Below the pieces are notes generated by a model. It ran no database searches. It worked only from the letters and a program-made list of their open reading frames with translations, and had not been told where the DNA came from. Positions 1 to 5,350 of a stretch of 5,350 nucleotides of DNA are shown here, in pieces; position 1 is the stretch's first letter; every line of letters starts with the position of its first letter. This DNA is from Bacteroidota bacterium (GTDB lineage Bacteria; Bacteroidota; Bacteroidia; Chitinophagales; UBA2359): positions 1 through 5,350 of the forward strand of contig JAHDGT010000330.1 in NCBI GenBank assembly GCA_020631675.1, read 5' to 3'. The position numbers and the translations under genes were made by a program.

Positions 1-5
1 TAAGG

Positions 6-79
6 TGATCCCAAGAGGAGTCGAACCTCTAACCTCTTGATTCGTAGTCAAGTGCTCTATCCAGTTGAGCTATGGGACC
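6..79 (-). tRNA. tRNA-Arg (anticodon ACG)
   Basis: Read on the minus strand, this folds into a complete 74-nt cloverleaf. The 7-bp acceptor stem GGTCCCA/TGGGATC has one G-T wobble. The D stem is GCTC/GAGC, the anticodon stem CTTGA/TCAAG with loop CTACGAA, the variable loop has 5 nt, and the T stem is AGAGG/CCTCT with loop TTCGACT. The anticodon is ACG, so this is the tRNA-Arg whose A34 is normally deaminated to inosine by TadA, letting it read CGU, CGC and CGA. The discriminator base is A. The genome continues with CCT, so the full CCA end is not encoded and must be added by CCA nucleotidyltransferase. It lies downstream of floA on the same strand and has a likely promoter of its own. Confidence 0.97.
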
Positions 80-107
80 GTCGATAAGCATATTTGCTAA
101 CGGGATG

Positions 108-115
108 CAAAGATA
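108..115 (-). promoter_or_regulatory. -7 promoter box for tRNA-Arg
   Basis: On the minus strand the octamer reads TATCTTTG, an exact match to the Bacteroidota primary sigma-factor -7 consensus TAnnTTTG. It ends 28 bp before the tRNA 5' end, which would give a leader of roughly 20-25 nt, usual for a tRNA gene. No clean TTG or TTTG -33 element sits 17-21 bp upstream; the nearest is a TTTT run at 134-137. The box therefore rests on the -7 match and its position. Confidence 0.5.
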
Positions 116-190
116 AGCACTTGCCCGCTATCCTAAAAGCTTATTGACAAATTGTTTGCTAATTTCTTAGTCGGCAAGCATCCATCTTGA

Positions 191-1246
191 CTAGCTGATG
201 GTCTTATCATCCTTACCGAAATCAGGGTCTGTCGACTTAGAGATAGAGTCTCTCATATCCGTATCCGCCTTGATGTTCTTGTATTGGTAATAGTCCATAA
301 TACCCATATTCCCCTTGCGGAAAGCTTCGGAAATAGCCAGTGGAATTTCAGATTCCGCTTGTATCACATTCGCACGAGCTTCTTCAGCTTTCGCTTTCAT
401 CTCTTGCTCTTGGGCGATCGCCATGGCTCTACGTTTCTCTGCCATCGCCTGTGCGATGTTCTTATCTGCTTCTGCCTGCTCGATCTGTAGACCTGCACCG
501 ATGTTCTTACCAACATCCACATCCGCGATATCAATGGAGAGGATCTCGTAGGCAGTACCTGCATCCAGACCTTTTGCTAATACCAGCTTGGAGATAGAAT
601 CCGGGTTCTCTAATACTTTAGAGTGGGTAGGTGTAGAACCGATAGAACTTACAATACCCTCACCCACACGAGCAATGATGGTGTCTTCACCAGCACCACC
701 CACTAACTGCTTGATGTTGGCACGTACCGTCACCCTTGCTTTAGCGATCAGCTGAATACCGTCTTTCGCCATCGCCGCTACGGGAGGCGTATTGATCACC
801 TTTGGGTTTACCGATGTTTGTACCGCATCAAATACATCACGACCAGCAAGGTCAATGGCTGTTGCCGCTTTAAAATCAAGGTCGATATTCGCTTTATCCG
901 CCGAGATCAAGGCGTTGATCACTAAGGGTACATTACCACCAGCGAGGTAGTGTGCCTCCAATTTATCACGGCTGGGCTGGCGGTCTAACTCACGAAGAAT
1001 CTCTTGCTCAGTTAAGCCTCTGGCTTCAAGACCTCTACGATTTCTGATCAGACCCGCTTTAGTGGCATTGATCAAAGCATTAACGATCACAGAAGGCGGC
1101 ACACGACGTAAGCGCATCAACACCAATTGGATCAATGAAATTTTAACCCCCGACACTCTTGCCGAGATCCACAAACCTACCGGAATGTAGTAGAAGAAAA
1201 CGAGCATCAGTATAATACCGATGACCAGCAAAAAGATGATTTCCAT
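191..1246 (-). CDS. floA: Flotillin-like protein FloA (SPFH family, UPF0365)
   Basis: This is a membrane scaffold protein of 351 residues. In Bacillus, FloA forms flotillin assemblies in functional membrane microdomains that influence membrane fluidity and protein secretion. A hydrophobic N-terminal hairpin or transmembrane segment spans about residues 3-23. An SPFH core follows, with family blocks such as LEAHYLAGGNV (96-106), VSVNP-type TSVNPKV (144-150), ARVTVRANIKQLVGGAGEDT (170-189), ARVGEGIVS (192-200) and ENPDSISK (213-220). From about 254 to 312 there is a charged, Ala/Glu/Lys-rich helix expected to form a coiled coil, then a short polar tail. A TAA codon lies directly before the ATG, so the start is fixed. 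No Shine-Dalgarno is present. The gene follows nfeD by 50 bp, the usual partnership. About 26 residues around 67-92 seem extra compared with Bacillus FloA as I remember it. Identification is firm; the role in this organism is inferred. Confidence 0.96.
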   Translation of the reverse strand: MEIIFLLVIGIILMLVFFYYIPVGLWISARVSGVKISLIQLVLMRLRRVPPSVIVNALINATKAGLIRNRRGLEARGLTEQEILRELDRQPSRDKLEAHYLAGGNVPLVINALISADKANIDLDFKAATAIDLAGRDVFDAVQTSVNPKVINTPPVAAMAKDGIQLIAKARVTVRANIKQLVGGAGEDTIIARVGEGIVSSIGSTPTHSKVLENPDSISKLVLAKGLDAGTAYEILSIDIADVDVGKNIGAGLQIEQAEADKNIAQAMAEKRRAMAIAQEQEMKAKAEEARANVIQAESEIPLAISEAFRKGNMGIMDYYQYKNIKADTDMRDSISKSTDPDFGKDDKTIS

Positions 1247-1296
1247 TTATGAATAGTTTGTTTTGTATTTCAGTTATAGGAGGCTCATGGCATCAA

Positions 1297-1764
1297 TCAG
1301 GCGATTTTGACGGTCACCTTATTAGAAGCAACACTCACCACTGTGATATTGGCTTTATCGTCGATAAAGCCGCCCTGCGAATAAACAGCGTACATGATGC
1401 CATTGATGATCGCTTTTCCAGTAGGTTTGATATCGCCAAAAGCAATACCCATGTCCCCTGTCTTAATGTTTTGGCGTTCTTCCTCGTTCAGCTCATTGAC
1501 TTTACCATCTAAAGCACTATCAAGAGATACTCCTTTAGCACCCAGTGTACGATATCCGCCCGCCAATAGGGCAATGGTCACGACCGAAGATGCTGCCAAC
1601 AATTCCAGTCCATAAGGTGTCGTGCTAAAGCCCATTACAACACCAGAAACCAATAGTATCATACCAGTGACAGCAGCCACCAGTGTACCTGGCATCAAAA
1701 AGAACTCAACAGCGATGAGCAATAGACCGAGAACAATCATAAGAAGAATGAAGCTAAGTCCCAT
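1297..1764 (-). CDS. NfeD-family membrane protein (short form, flotillin partner)
   Basis: This is a small integral membrane protein of 155 residues from the ATG at 1764. Counted from the GTG at 1770, which would give 157 residues, three hydrophobic segments lie at about 5-24, 28-48 and 55-72. They are followed by a charged linker and a C-terminal NfeD OB-fold domain (about 104-157) with the typical pattern GDMGIAFGDIKPTGKAIING, then a GGFID turn and closing beta strands. Family knowledge: nfeD genes usually sit beside flotillin/SPFH genes, and the OB domain is thought to help assemble or regulate the flotillin complex. The long form with an N-terminal ClpP-like serine protease domain is not present. 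The ATG is preferred over the in-frame GTG; a TAA 15 bp upstream of that GTG excludes longer forms. The gene is first in a likely two-gene operon with floA. Exact function is unproven. Confidence 0.9.
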   Translation of the reverse strand: MGLSFILLMIVLGLLLIAVEFFLMPGTLVAAVTGMILLVSGVVMGFSTTPYGLELLAASSVVTIALLAGGYRTLGAKGVSLDSALDGKVNELNEEERQNIKTGDMGIAFGDIKPTGKAIINGIMYAVYSQGGFIDDKANITVVSVASNKVTVKIA

Positions 1765-1885
1765 AGTCACTATCTTTGAACGTTAGAAAGGTAGTTTTGT
1801 CTCCTCATCTACCTCTAGTAAATATAGTTAAAGAAGAGCATACTTTTTCTGATTTTCTGCCTTCTGTTATAATCAACCTAAAATT
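1765..1885. promoter_or_regulatory. Divergent promoter region between nfeD-floA and rlmH
   Basis: This 121-bp spacer separates divergent start codons, so promoters for both transcripts should lie here. Only near matches to TAnnTTTG are placed usefully: TACTTTTT at 1841-1848 for rlmH, and TACCTTTC on the minus strand at 1786-1793 for nfeD. Both lack the final G and a -33 TTG. An exact TATCTTTG lies on the plus strand at 1771-1778, beside the nfeD start, and would give rlmH a leader of about 100 nt. Neither gene has a Shine-Dalgarno sequence at the proper distance. No clear operator palindrome is visible. Confidence 0.4.
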
Positions 1886-2359
1886 ATGCGAATCAGTTTC
1901 CTGTTGTGCGGAAAAACCGATGCAGCTTACCTAAAAGAAGGGATGGCCATCTATGAAAAGAGGCTGAAACACTACACCAAATTCGATACGATCATACTGC
2001 CTGAGCTCAAGAATACCAAGCATATGAACGCTGCTACCATCAAACAGAAAGAAGGGGAGAACATCTTAAAACAGATAGACGCTAAAGATTTTGTTTGGCT
2101 GCTGGATGAAAACGGCAAAACATTTGATTCACGGGGTTTCGCCGCGCAGATAGAACGTTTGCAATTGAATAGTTGGAAACGAGTAGTAATAGTTGTTGGC
2201 GGTGCTTATGGGTTTAGTGATGCGGTATACGCACGGGCACAGTCCAAATTATCTTTATCTAAAATGACTTTTTCTCATCAGTTGGTACGATTGGTGTTTT
2301 TGGAACAGTTATACCGGGCTTATACTATTTTGAATAATGAGCCTTATCATCATGATTGA
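1886..2359 (+). CDS. rlmH: 23S rRNA (pseudouridine(1915)-N3)-methyltransferase RlmH
   Basis: This SPOUT-class methyltransferase uses S-adenosylmethionine to methylate N3 of pseudouridine 1915 in helix 69 of 23S rRNA, acting late on assembled 70S ribosomes as a homodimer. At 157 residues it has the usual family length. The N-terminal strand MRISFLLCGK leads into LLDENGKTFDSRGFA (72-86). The SAM-binding trefoil knot follows: VVGGAYGFSDAV (103-114), then LSLSKMTFSHQLVR (122-135) and the C-terminal signature ending NNEPYHHD (150-157). The ATG is the natural start and gives the canonical N terminus; no Shine-Dalgarno precedes it. The gene is complete with no missing key motif. It runs divergently from nfeD and is followed 45 bp later by an unrecognised gene on the same strand. 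A housekeeping translation role is expected; nothing in sequence links it functionally to its neighbours. Confidence 0.97.
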   Translation: MRISFLLCGKTDAAYLKEGMAIYEKRLKHYTKFDTIILPELKNTKHMNAATIKQKEGENILKQIDAKDFVWLLDENGKTFDSRGFAAQIERLQLNSWKRVVIVVGGAYGFSDAVYARAQSKLSLSKMTFSHQLVRLVFLEQLYRAYTILNNEPYHHD

Positions 2360-2404
2360 TTGCTGAGGGCAGGTATGATGAATTAATGAATCTAGTTGTT
2401 GGTT

Positions 2405-2977
2405 ATGGTTTTTGATCGGGATAAGCAGTTTCCTGACTTGGTTTTCCGAAAGGGTATAGAGCGATTCGCATTTTTTCATTCAGATGTGTTATTAGAGACT
2501 TGTGCGGATCACTTTCTCTTGCAGTTAGTAAAACTATCCGCTGCTATATCAGCTGATGACAATGGCTTAGTTTTTTTTAGTTGGGATGACTCAAGTCAAT
2601 ATGTCGTGGTTGATGAGCATGCGACTGCTAAAGCAATAGGTTTATCCAACTGGCAACATGATATGAAAGGAGGGGATACTGTTTCCCTATTCGACATTTC
2701 GAATTACCCAGCTTTTGTATTGGCGGGTGCCTTTGGACTTTCGGATAATAGTACTAGTTGGGGTATTTATTGCCATGCACCCAAATACGACTTGCTTGTT
2801 TTTGCCTATACAGATGCGATTAGTCCTTTAGTGCGGCAATTTCTATTGCGAAAACCTTTACTTCAAAATTATTTATACGATTCCGCGAATGCTTACTTAG
2901 CAGATATTATTGATTTCCTTCCTAGTGTGACGTCTGAGTCTTTTGAGCAAAGTTTTAAAAATAATTATAGGTATTAA
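2405..2977 (+). CDS. Hypothetical protein, about 190 residues, family not recognised
   Basis: I do not recognise this protein. From the ATG at 2405 it has 190 residues. TTG codons at 2396 and 2399 are possible alternative starts, and a TAG at 2393 rules out anything longer. It has no signal peptide or convincing transmembrane segment, so it is probably cytosolic. Composition is mixed alpha/beta-like, rich in Phe, Tyr and Trp, with only two cysteines. Hydrophobic and acidic stretches alternate (LVFFSWDD, YVVVDEH, YDLLVFAYTD), followed by a Leu-rich segment LVRQFLLRKPLL and a polar C terminus ending NNYRY. No catalytic signature stands out. The frame is open throughout, and its composition by eye resembles the neighbouring genes, arguing for a real gene. 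It could be cotranscribed with rlmH, 45 bp upstream. A lineage-restricted Bacteroidota family is possible but untested. Confidence 0.7.
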   Translation: MVFDRDKQFPDLVFRKGIERFAFFHSDVLLETCADHFLLQLVKLSAAISADDNGLVFFSWDDSSQYVVVDEHATAKAIGLSNWQHDMKGGDTVSLFDISNYPAFVLAGAFGLSDNSTSWGIYCHAPKYDLLVFAYTDAISPLVRQFLLRKPLLQNYLYDSANAYLADIIDFLPSVTSESFEQSFKNNYRY

Positions 2978-3093
2978 AGTGGCCGATGACGCACGCAAGG
3001 GATAGCAGTGGTATTAAGGGCGCTGACATTCTCAAATCAGCATATCAGCACATTAATATGCCCAATTGTCCATCATTATGGAGGATATTTTAC

Positions 3094-3119
3094 AAAATGG
3101 CAGCTTAAAATGGCGGCTT
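3094..3119 (+). repeat. Tandem 13-bp repeat upstream of dnaK
   Basis: Two directly adjacent 13-bp units, AAAATGGCAGCTT (3094-3106) and AAAATGGCGGCTT (3107-3119), differ at one base. Diverged relatives follow: ATGGTGCTTAAA at 3128-3139, and CAAATTGGCAGC at 3146-3157, which matches 11 of 12 bases of the first copy including its preceding C. The group lies about 120-180 bp before the dnaK start in a spacer without a convincing gene. Repeated binding sites for a regulator of dnaK are one reading; relics of slippage are another. Confidence 0.6.
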
Positions 3120-3195
3120 GATGGTAGATGGTGCTTAAAGGGCGTCAAATTGGCAGCAAAAGGGGGATGGTATGGGTATTGATTAGAATTGACTG

Positions 3196-3224
3196 TGCAT
3201 TAATCAGGATTTTTCATTGATGCA
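3196..3224. promoter_or_regulatory. 9-bp inverted repeat before dnaK, possible operator or leader hairpin
   Basis: TGCATTAAT (3196-3204) and ATTGATGCA (3216-3224) form a 9-bp inverted repeat around an 11-nt centre. All positions pair in RNA with one G-U wobble; at DNA level there is one mismatch. The arm length and spacing resemble the CIRCE heat-shock operator (9-N9-9), but the sequence is not CIRCE (TTAGCACTC/GAGTGCTAA), so HrcA binding is not supported. It ends 50 bp before the dnaK ATG. Whether it acts as DNA or RNA depends on where transcription starts. Confidence 0.4.
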
Positions 3225-3260
3225 TCTTGCTCAGTAGCAATTAATACAATAATACATAAA

Positions 3261-3268
3261 TATTTTTG
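3261..3268 (+). promoter_or_regulatory. -7 promoter box candidate for dnaK
   Basis: TATTTTTG matches the Bacteroidota TAnnTTTG consensus exactly and ends only 6 bp before the dnaK ATG. Transcription would start within a few bases of the start codon, giving an almost leaderless mRNA. No TTG lies 17-23 bp upstream; the nearest, at 3227-3229, is 31 bp away. The surrounding DNA is very AT-rich, so a chance match is possible and the true promoter may lie further upstream. Confidence 0.35.
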
Positions 3269-3274
3269 ACCAGT

Positions 3275-5197
3275 ATGAGTAAAATCATAGGTATCGATTT
3301 AGGAACGACGAACTCTTGTGTGAGTGTGATGGAAGGTAATGAGCCTGTAGTTATTCCTAATAGCGAGGGTAAGCGTACAACGCCTTCTATTGTTGCTTTT
3401 TTGGATAATGGTGAGCGCAAGATCGGTGATTCGGCTAAACGTCAGGCGATCACGAACCCGTACAACACCATTCAGTCTATTAAGCGTTTCATGGGTATAC
3501 GTTATGACCAAGCCAAGGGCGAGGGTGAAAAAGTACCTTATAAAGTAGTGAAAGGCGATAACGACACGGTACGTGTGGATATCAATGGGCGTTTGTATAG
3601 CCCACAGGAAATTTCTGCTATGGTATTGCAGAAAATGAAGAAAACGGCTGAAGATTACTTAGGTCATGAAGTTACTGAAGCAGTAGTTACTGTGCCGGCT
3701 TACTTTAATGACGCCCAGCGTCAGGCGACAAAAGAAGCGGGTGAGATCGCTGGTTTGAAGGTTCGTCGTATCATCAATGAGCCTACAGCGGCATCATTGG
3801 CTTATGGTATGGACAAGCAGGATGTCGAGCAGAAAATCGCTGTTTACGATTTAGGTGGTGGTACATTTGATATTTCCATCCTTGAATTAGGTGATGGTGT
3901 ATTTGAGGTGAAGTCGACTAATGGAGATACCCACTTAGGTGGTGATGATTTTGATCAGATTTTGATCGATTGGTTGGCTGATGAGTTCAAAAACGAGAAT
4001 GGCATTGACTTGCGTAAGGACGCGATGGCTTTACAGCGTTTGAAAGAAGCGGCTGAAAAAGCGAAGATCGAGTTGTCTGGCAGTCAGGAAACAGAGATCA
4101 ACTTGCCTTATATCACGGCGGTTGACGGTATGCCTAAGCACTTGGTGAAGAAATTGAGCCGTGCGAAGTTCGAGCAATTAGCGGATAAGTTAGTTGAGCG
4201 CACTTTGGCACCTTGTCGCCAAGCATTGAAAGATGCGGGTTATACGGCAAATGATATTGATGAAGTGATCTTGGTAGGTGGTTCTACTCGTATTCCAAAG
4301 ATCCAAGTTGCCGTTGAGCAGTTCTTCGGCAAGAAGCCTAACCGTAGTGTGAACCCGGATGAAGTAGTTGCTATTGGTGCGGCTATTCAGGGTGGTGTAT
4401 TGAGTGGTGATGTGAAAGACGTTCTTTTATTGGATGTTACGCCATTATCTTTAGGTATTGAGACCTTAGGTGGTATGTTCACTTCATTGATCGATTCTAA
4501 TACGACGATTCCTTCTAAGAAATCGCAGGTCTTCTCTACGGCGGCTGACAATCAGCCTCAGGTTGAGATCCATGTTTTGCAAGGGGAGCGTTCTATGGCT
4601 AAAGACAACCGTACGATCGGTCGCTTTATCTTAGATGGTATTCCACCAGCACCACGTGGTGTTCCTCAGATCGAGGTGACTTTTGATGTGGATGCGAATG
4701 GTATCATGAGCGTTTCGGCAAAAGATAAGGGTACTGGTAAAGAGCAGAGCATTCGCATTGAGGCATCTACAGGCTTAAGTTCTGAAGAGATCGAAAAGAT
4801 GAAGGCGGAAGCGAAAGCGAATGAAGAAGCGGATAAGGAGTTGAAGGAGCGCATTGAGAAGATCAACCAAGCTGACTCTATGATTTTCCAAACGGAGAAG
4901 CAATTGAAAGAGTACGGTGATAAGATCTCTGATGGTTTGAAGCCACCTATTGAATCTGCTTTAACGGATCTGAAAGCTGCTCATGCGAATCAAGACATTG
5001 ATGGTATTGATAAGGCTACGGAAGCTTTAAACCAAGCATGGCAAGCAGCAAGCCAAGAGATTTACCAAGCGCAGCAACAAGCTCAAGCACAGCAGCCAGG
5101 TGCTGGTGGTCCTGATGCCAATGCTGGCGGCGATGATGCATCTGCTAATGAGAATGTGGAAGATGCGGAGTACGTAGAAGTTGAGGAAGATAAGTAA
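3275..5197 (+). CDS. dnaK: Molecular chaperone DnaK (Hsp70)
   Basis: This is the ATP-dependent Hsp70 chaperone, which binds exposed hydrophobic peptides in the cytosol and works with DnaJ and GrpE. From the ATG at 3275 it has 640 residues, the normal length. The N-terminal ATPase domain (about 1-380) shows the phosphate loop GIDLGTTNSCV (6-16), K70, E169 in INEPTAA, YDLGGGTFD (191-199, T197 matching the E. coli autophosphorylation Thr) and VILVGGSTRIPK (331-342). The interdomain linker DVLLLDVTPLSLG lies at 382-394. The beta-sandwich substrate domain runs to about 500 and the helical lid to about 600. A Gln/Gly-rich disordered tail ends in the acidic motif EYVEVEEDK. An in-frame TTG at 3266 is a less likely start because the ATG gives the canonical MSKIIGIDLG. 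No Shine-Dalgarno is seen. A strong terminator follows, and neither grpE nor dnaJ is adjacent, so it is probably monocistronic. Confidence 0.99.
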   Translation: MSKIIGIDLGTTNSCVSVMEGNEPVVIPNSEGKRTTPSIVAFLDNGERKIGDSAKRQAITNPYNTIQSIKRFMGIRYDQAKGEGEKVPYKVVKGDNDTVRVDINGRLYSPQEISAMVLQKMKKTAEDYLGHEVTEAVVTVPAYFNDAQRQATKEAGEIAGLKVRRIINEPTAASLAYGMDKQDVEQKIAVYDLGGGTFDISILELGDGVFEVKSTNGDTHLGGDDFDQILIDWLADEFKNENGIDLRKDAMALQRLKEAAEKAKIELSGSQETEINLPYITAVDGMPKHLVKKLSRAKFEQLADKLVERTLAPCRQALKDAGYTANDIDEVILVGGSTRIPKIQVAVEQFFGKKPNRSVNPDEVVAIGAAIQGGVLSGDVKDVLLLDVTPLSLGIETLGGMFTSLIDSNTTIPSKKSQVFSTAADNQPQVEIHVLQGERSMAKDNRTIGRFILDGIPPAPRGVPQIEVTFDVDANGIMSVSAKDKGTGKEQSIRIEASTGLSSEEIEKMKAEAKANEEADKELKERIEKINQADSMIFQTEKQLKEYGDKISDGLKPPIESALTDLKAAHANQDIDGIDKATEALNQAWQAASQEIYQAQQQAQAQQPGAGGPDANAGGDDASANENVEDAEYVEVEEDK

Positions 5198-5214
5198 TCT
5201 CTTAAAATTCAGAC

Positions 5215-5235
5215 TCGAGATTTGAGATTCGAGAG
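5215..5235. repeat. Three tandem 7-bp repeats after dnaK
   Basis: Units TCGAGAT, TTGAGAT and TCGAGAG follow each other exactly at 5215, 5222 and 5229, lying 17 bp after the dnaK stop codon. The outer units also make a short inverted repeat, CTCGA (5214-5218) with TCGAG (5229-5233). The block sits between the stop codon and the terminator, so it would be transcribed in the dnaK 3' UTR. No function is evident. Confidence 0.6.
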
Positions 5236-5243
5236 ATAAGATA

Positions 5244-5282
5244 AAAAACCCGTAGTGAAAAAGATTTTCACTACGGGTTTTT
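5244..5282 (+). terminator. Strong bidirectional rho-independent terminator after dnaK
   Basis: A perfect 18-bp stem joins 5244-5261 and 5265-5282 around a 3-nt loop (AGA). Its core is CCCGTAGTGAAAA with TTTTCACTACGGG. The plus-strand arm ends in GGGTTTTT followed by CTGTTTT. On the minus strand it ends in GGGTTTTTT. The hairpin can therefore stop dnaK transcription and also a convergent transcript entering from the right. It begins 46 bp after the dnaK stop codon. Confidence 0.95.
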
Positions 5283-5295
5283 CTGTTTTATAACG

Positions 5296-5327
5296 AAAAA
5301 AGGGAAGCCCTTACGTGGGCCTCCCTT
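5296..5327 (-). terminator. Minus-strand terminator of a convergent gene beyond the right edge
   Basis: On the minus strand, AAGGGAGGCCC (5327-5317) pairs with GGGCTTCCCTT (5310-5300) through 11 positions with one G-U wobble, around a 6-nt loop. It runs into six T residues (5301-5296). On the plus strand the same position becomes an A-C mismatch and no T run follows, so the minus strand is the functional orientation. It implies a transcription unit entering from the right. The gene itself lies outside the window. Confidence 0.8.
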
Positions 5328-5350
5328 AACCACCTCACAATTAGATGCTT

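Noticed and set aside
83..162. Short direct repeats GATAAGCA (83 and 112) and TTTGCTAA (93 and 155) near the tRNA, considered as an attachment site
   Set aside because: They are only 8 bp, none copies the tRNA 3' end, and no integrase or mobile gene is present.
869..1093. Repeated NALI-type segments in FloA (residues 52-66 and 107-121), as if from an internal duplication
   Set aside because: As I remember them, other FloA proteins show the same pair, so this appears to be a family property and not an event in this genome.
1868..1873. TATAAT before rlmH, like an E. coli -10 box
   Set aside because: It lies 12 bp from the ATG with no matching -35, and Bacteroidota primary promoters use TAnnTTTG instead.
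2970..3017. Direct repeat GGTATTAA at 2970 and 3010
   Set aside because: An 8-bp match, one copy overlapping a stop codon, is expected by chance in AT-rich DNA and has no target-site or mobile-element context.
3058..3108. A 16-codon frame starting ATG CCC AAT in the dnaK upstream spacer
   Set aside because: It is very short, has no ribosome binding site or recognisable peptide, and ends inside the tandem repeat. Not enough to call a leader peptide.
5341..5350. Possible end of a minus-strand coding region (AGC ATC TAA)
   Set aside because: Only two codons before a stop are visible. The nearby minus-strand terminator makes a convergent gene likely, but the frame cannot be supported from 10 bases.

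Overview
The window looks like ordinary chromosomal DNA from a member of the Bacteroidota, probably near Chitinophagaceae or Sphingobacteriaceae. This rests on the style of the DnaK, FloA and RlmH proteins, starts without Shine-Dalgarno sequences, and promoter octamers of the Bacteroidota type TAnnTTTG. The placement comes from memory of these families, not from a search. By eye the GC content is in the low to mid 40s percent and no region stands out.

The left part is read on the minus strand. In order of transcription it holds a short NfeD-family membrane protein (1297-1764), the flotillin-like scaffold FloA (191-1246) and a tRNA-Arg(ACG) gene (6-79). nfeD and floA form a likely two-gene membrane-microdomain operon. 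The tRNA has its own -7 promoter box. I see no clear terminator between floA and the tRNA.

A 121-bp divergent spacer leads to the plus strand. There rlmH (1886-2359), the ribosomal large-subunit methyltransferase gene, is followed 45 bp later by an unrecognised protein of about 190 residues (2405-2977). A 297-bp spacer comes next. It holds no convincing gene, but it has a tandem 13-bp repeat with two diverged copies, a 9-bp inverted repeat, and a -7 promoter box almost touching the next start codon.

dnaK (3275-5197) is complete and appears to be transcribed alone, with no grpE or dnaJ beside it. It ends in a three-unit 7-bp repeat and a very strong bidirectional terminator. A second hairpin, best formed on the minus strand, suggests a convergent gene just beyond the right edge.

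I found no new multi-gene system. The points most worth following are the dnaK upstream region, an apparent insertion of about 26 residues in FloA, and the unrecognised protein between rlmH and dnaK.
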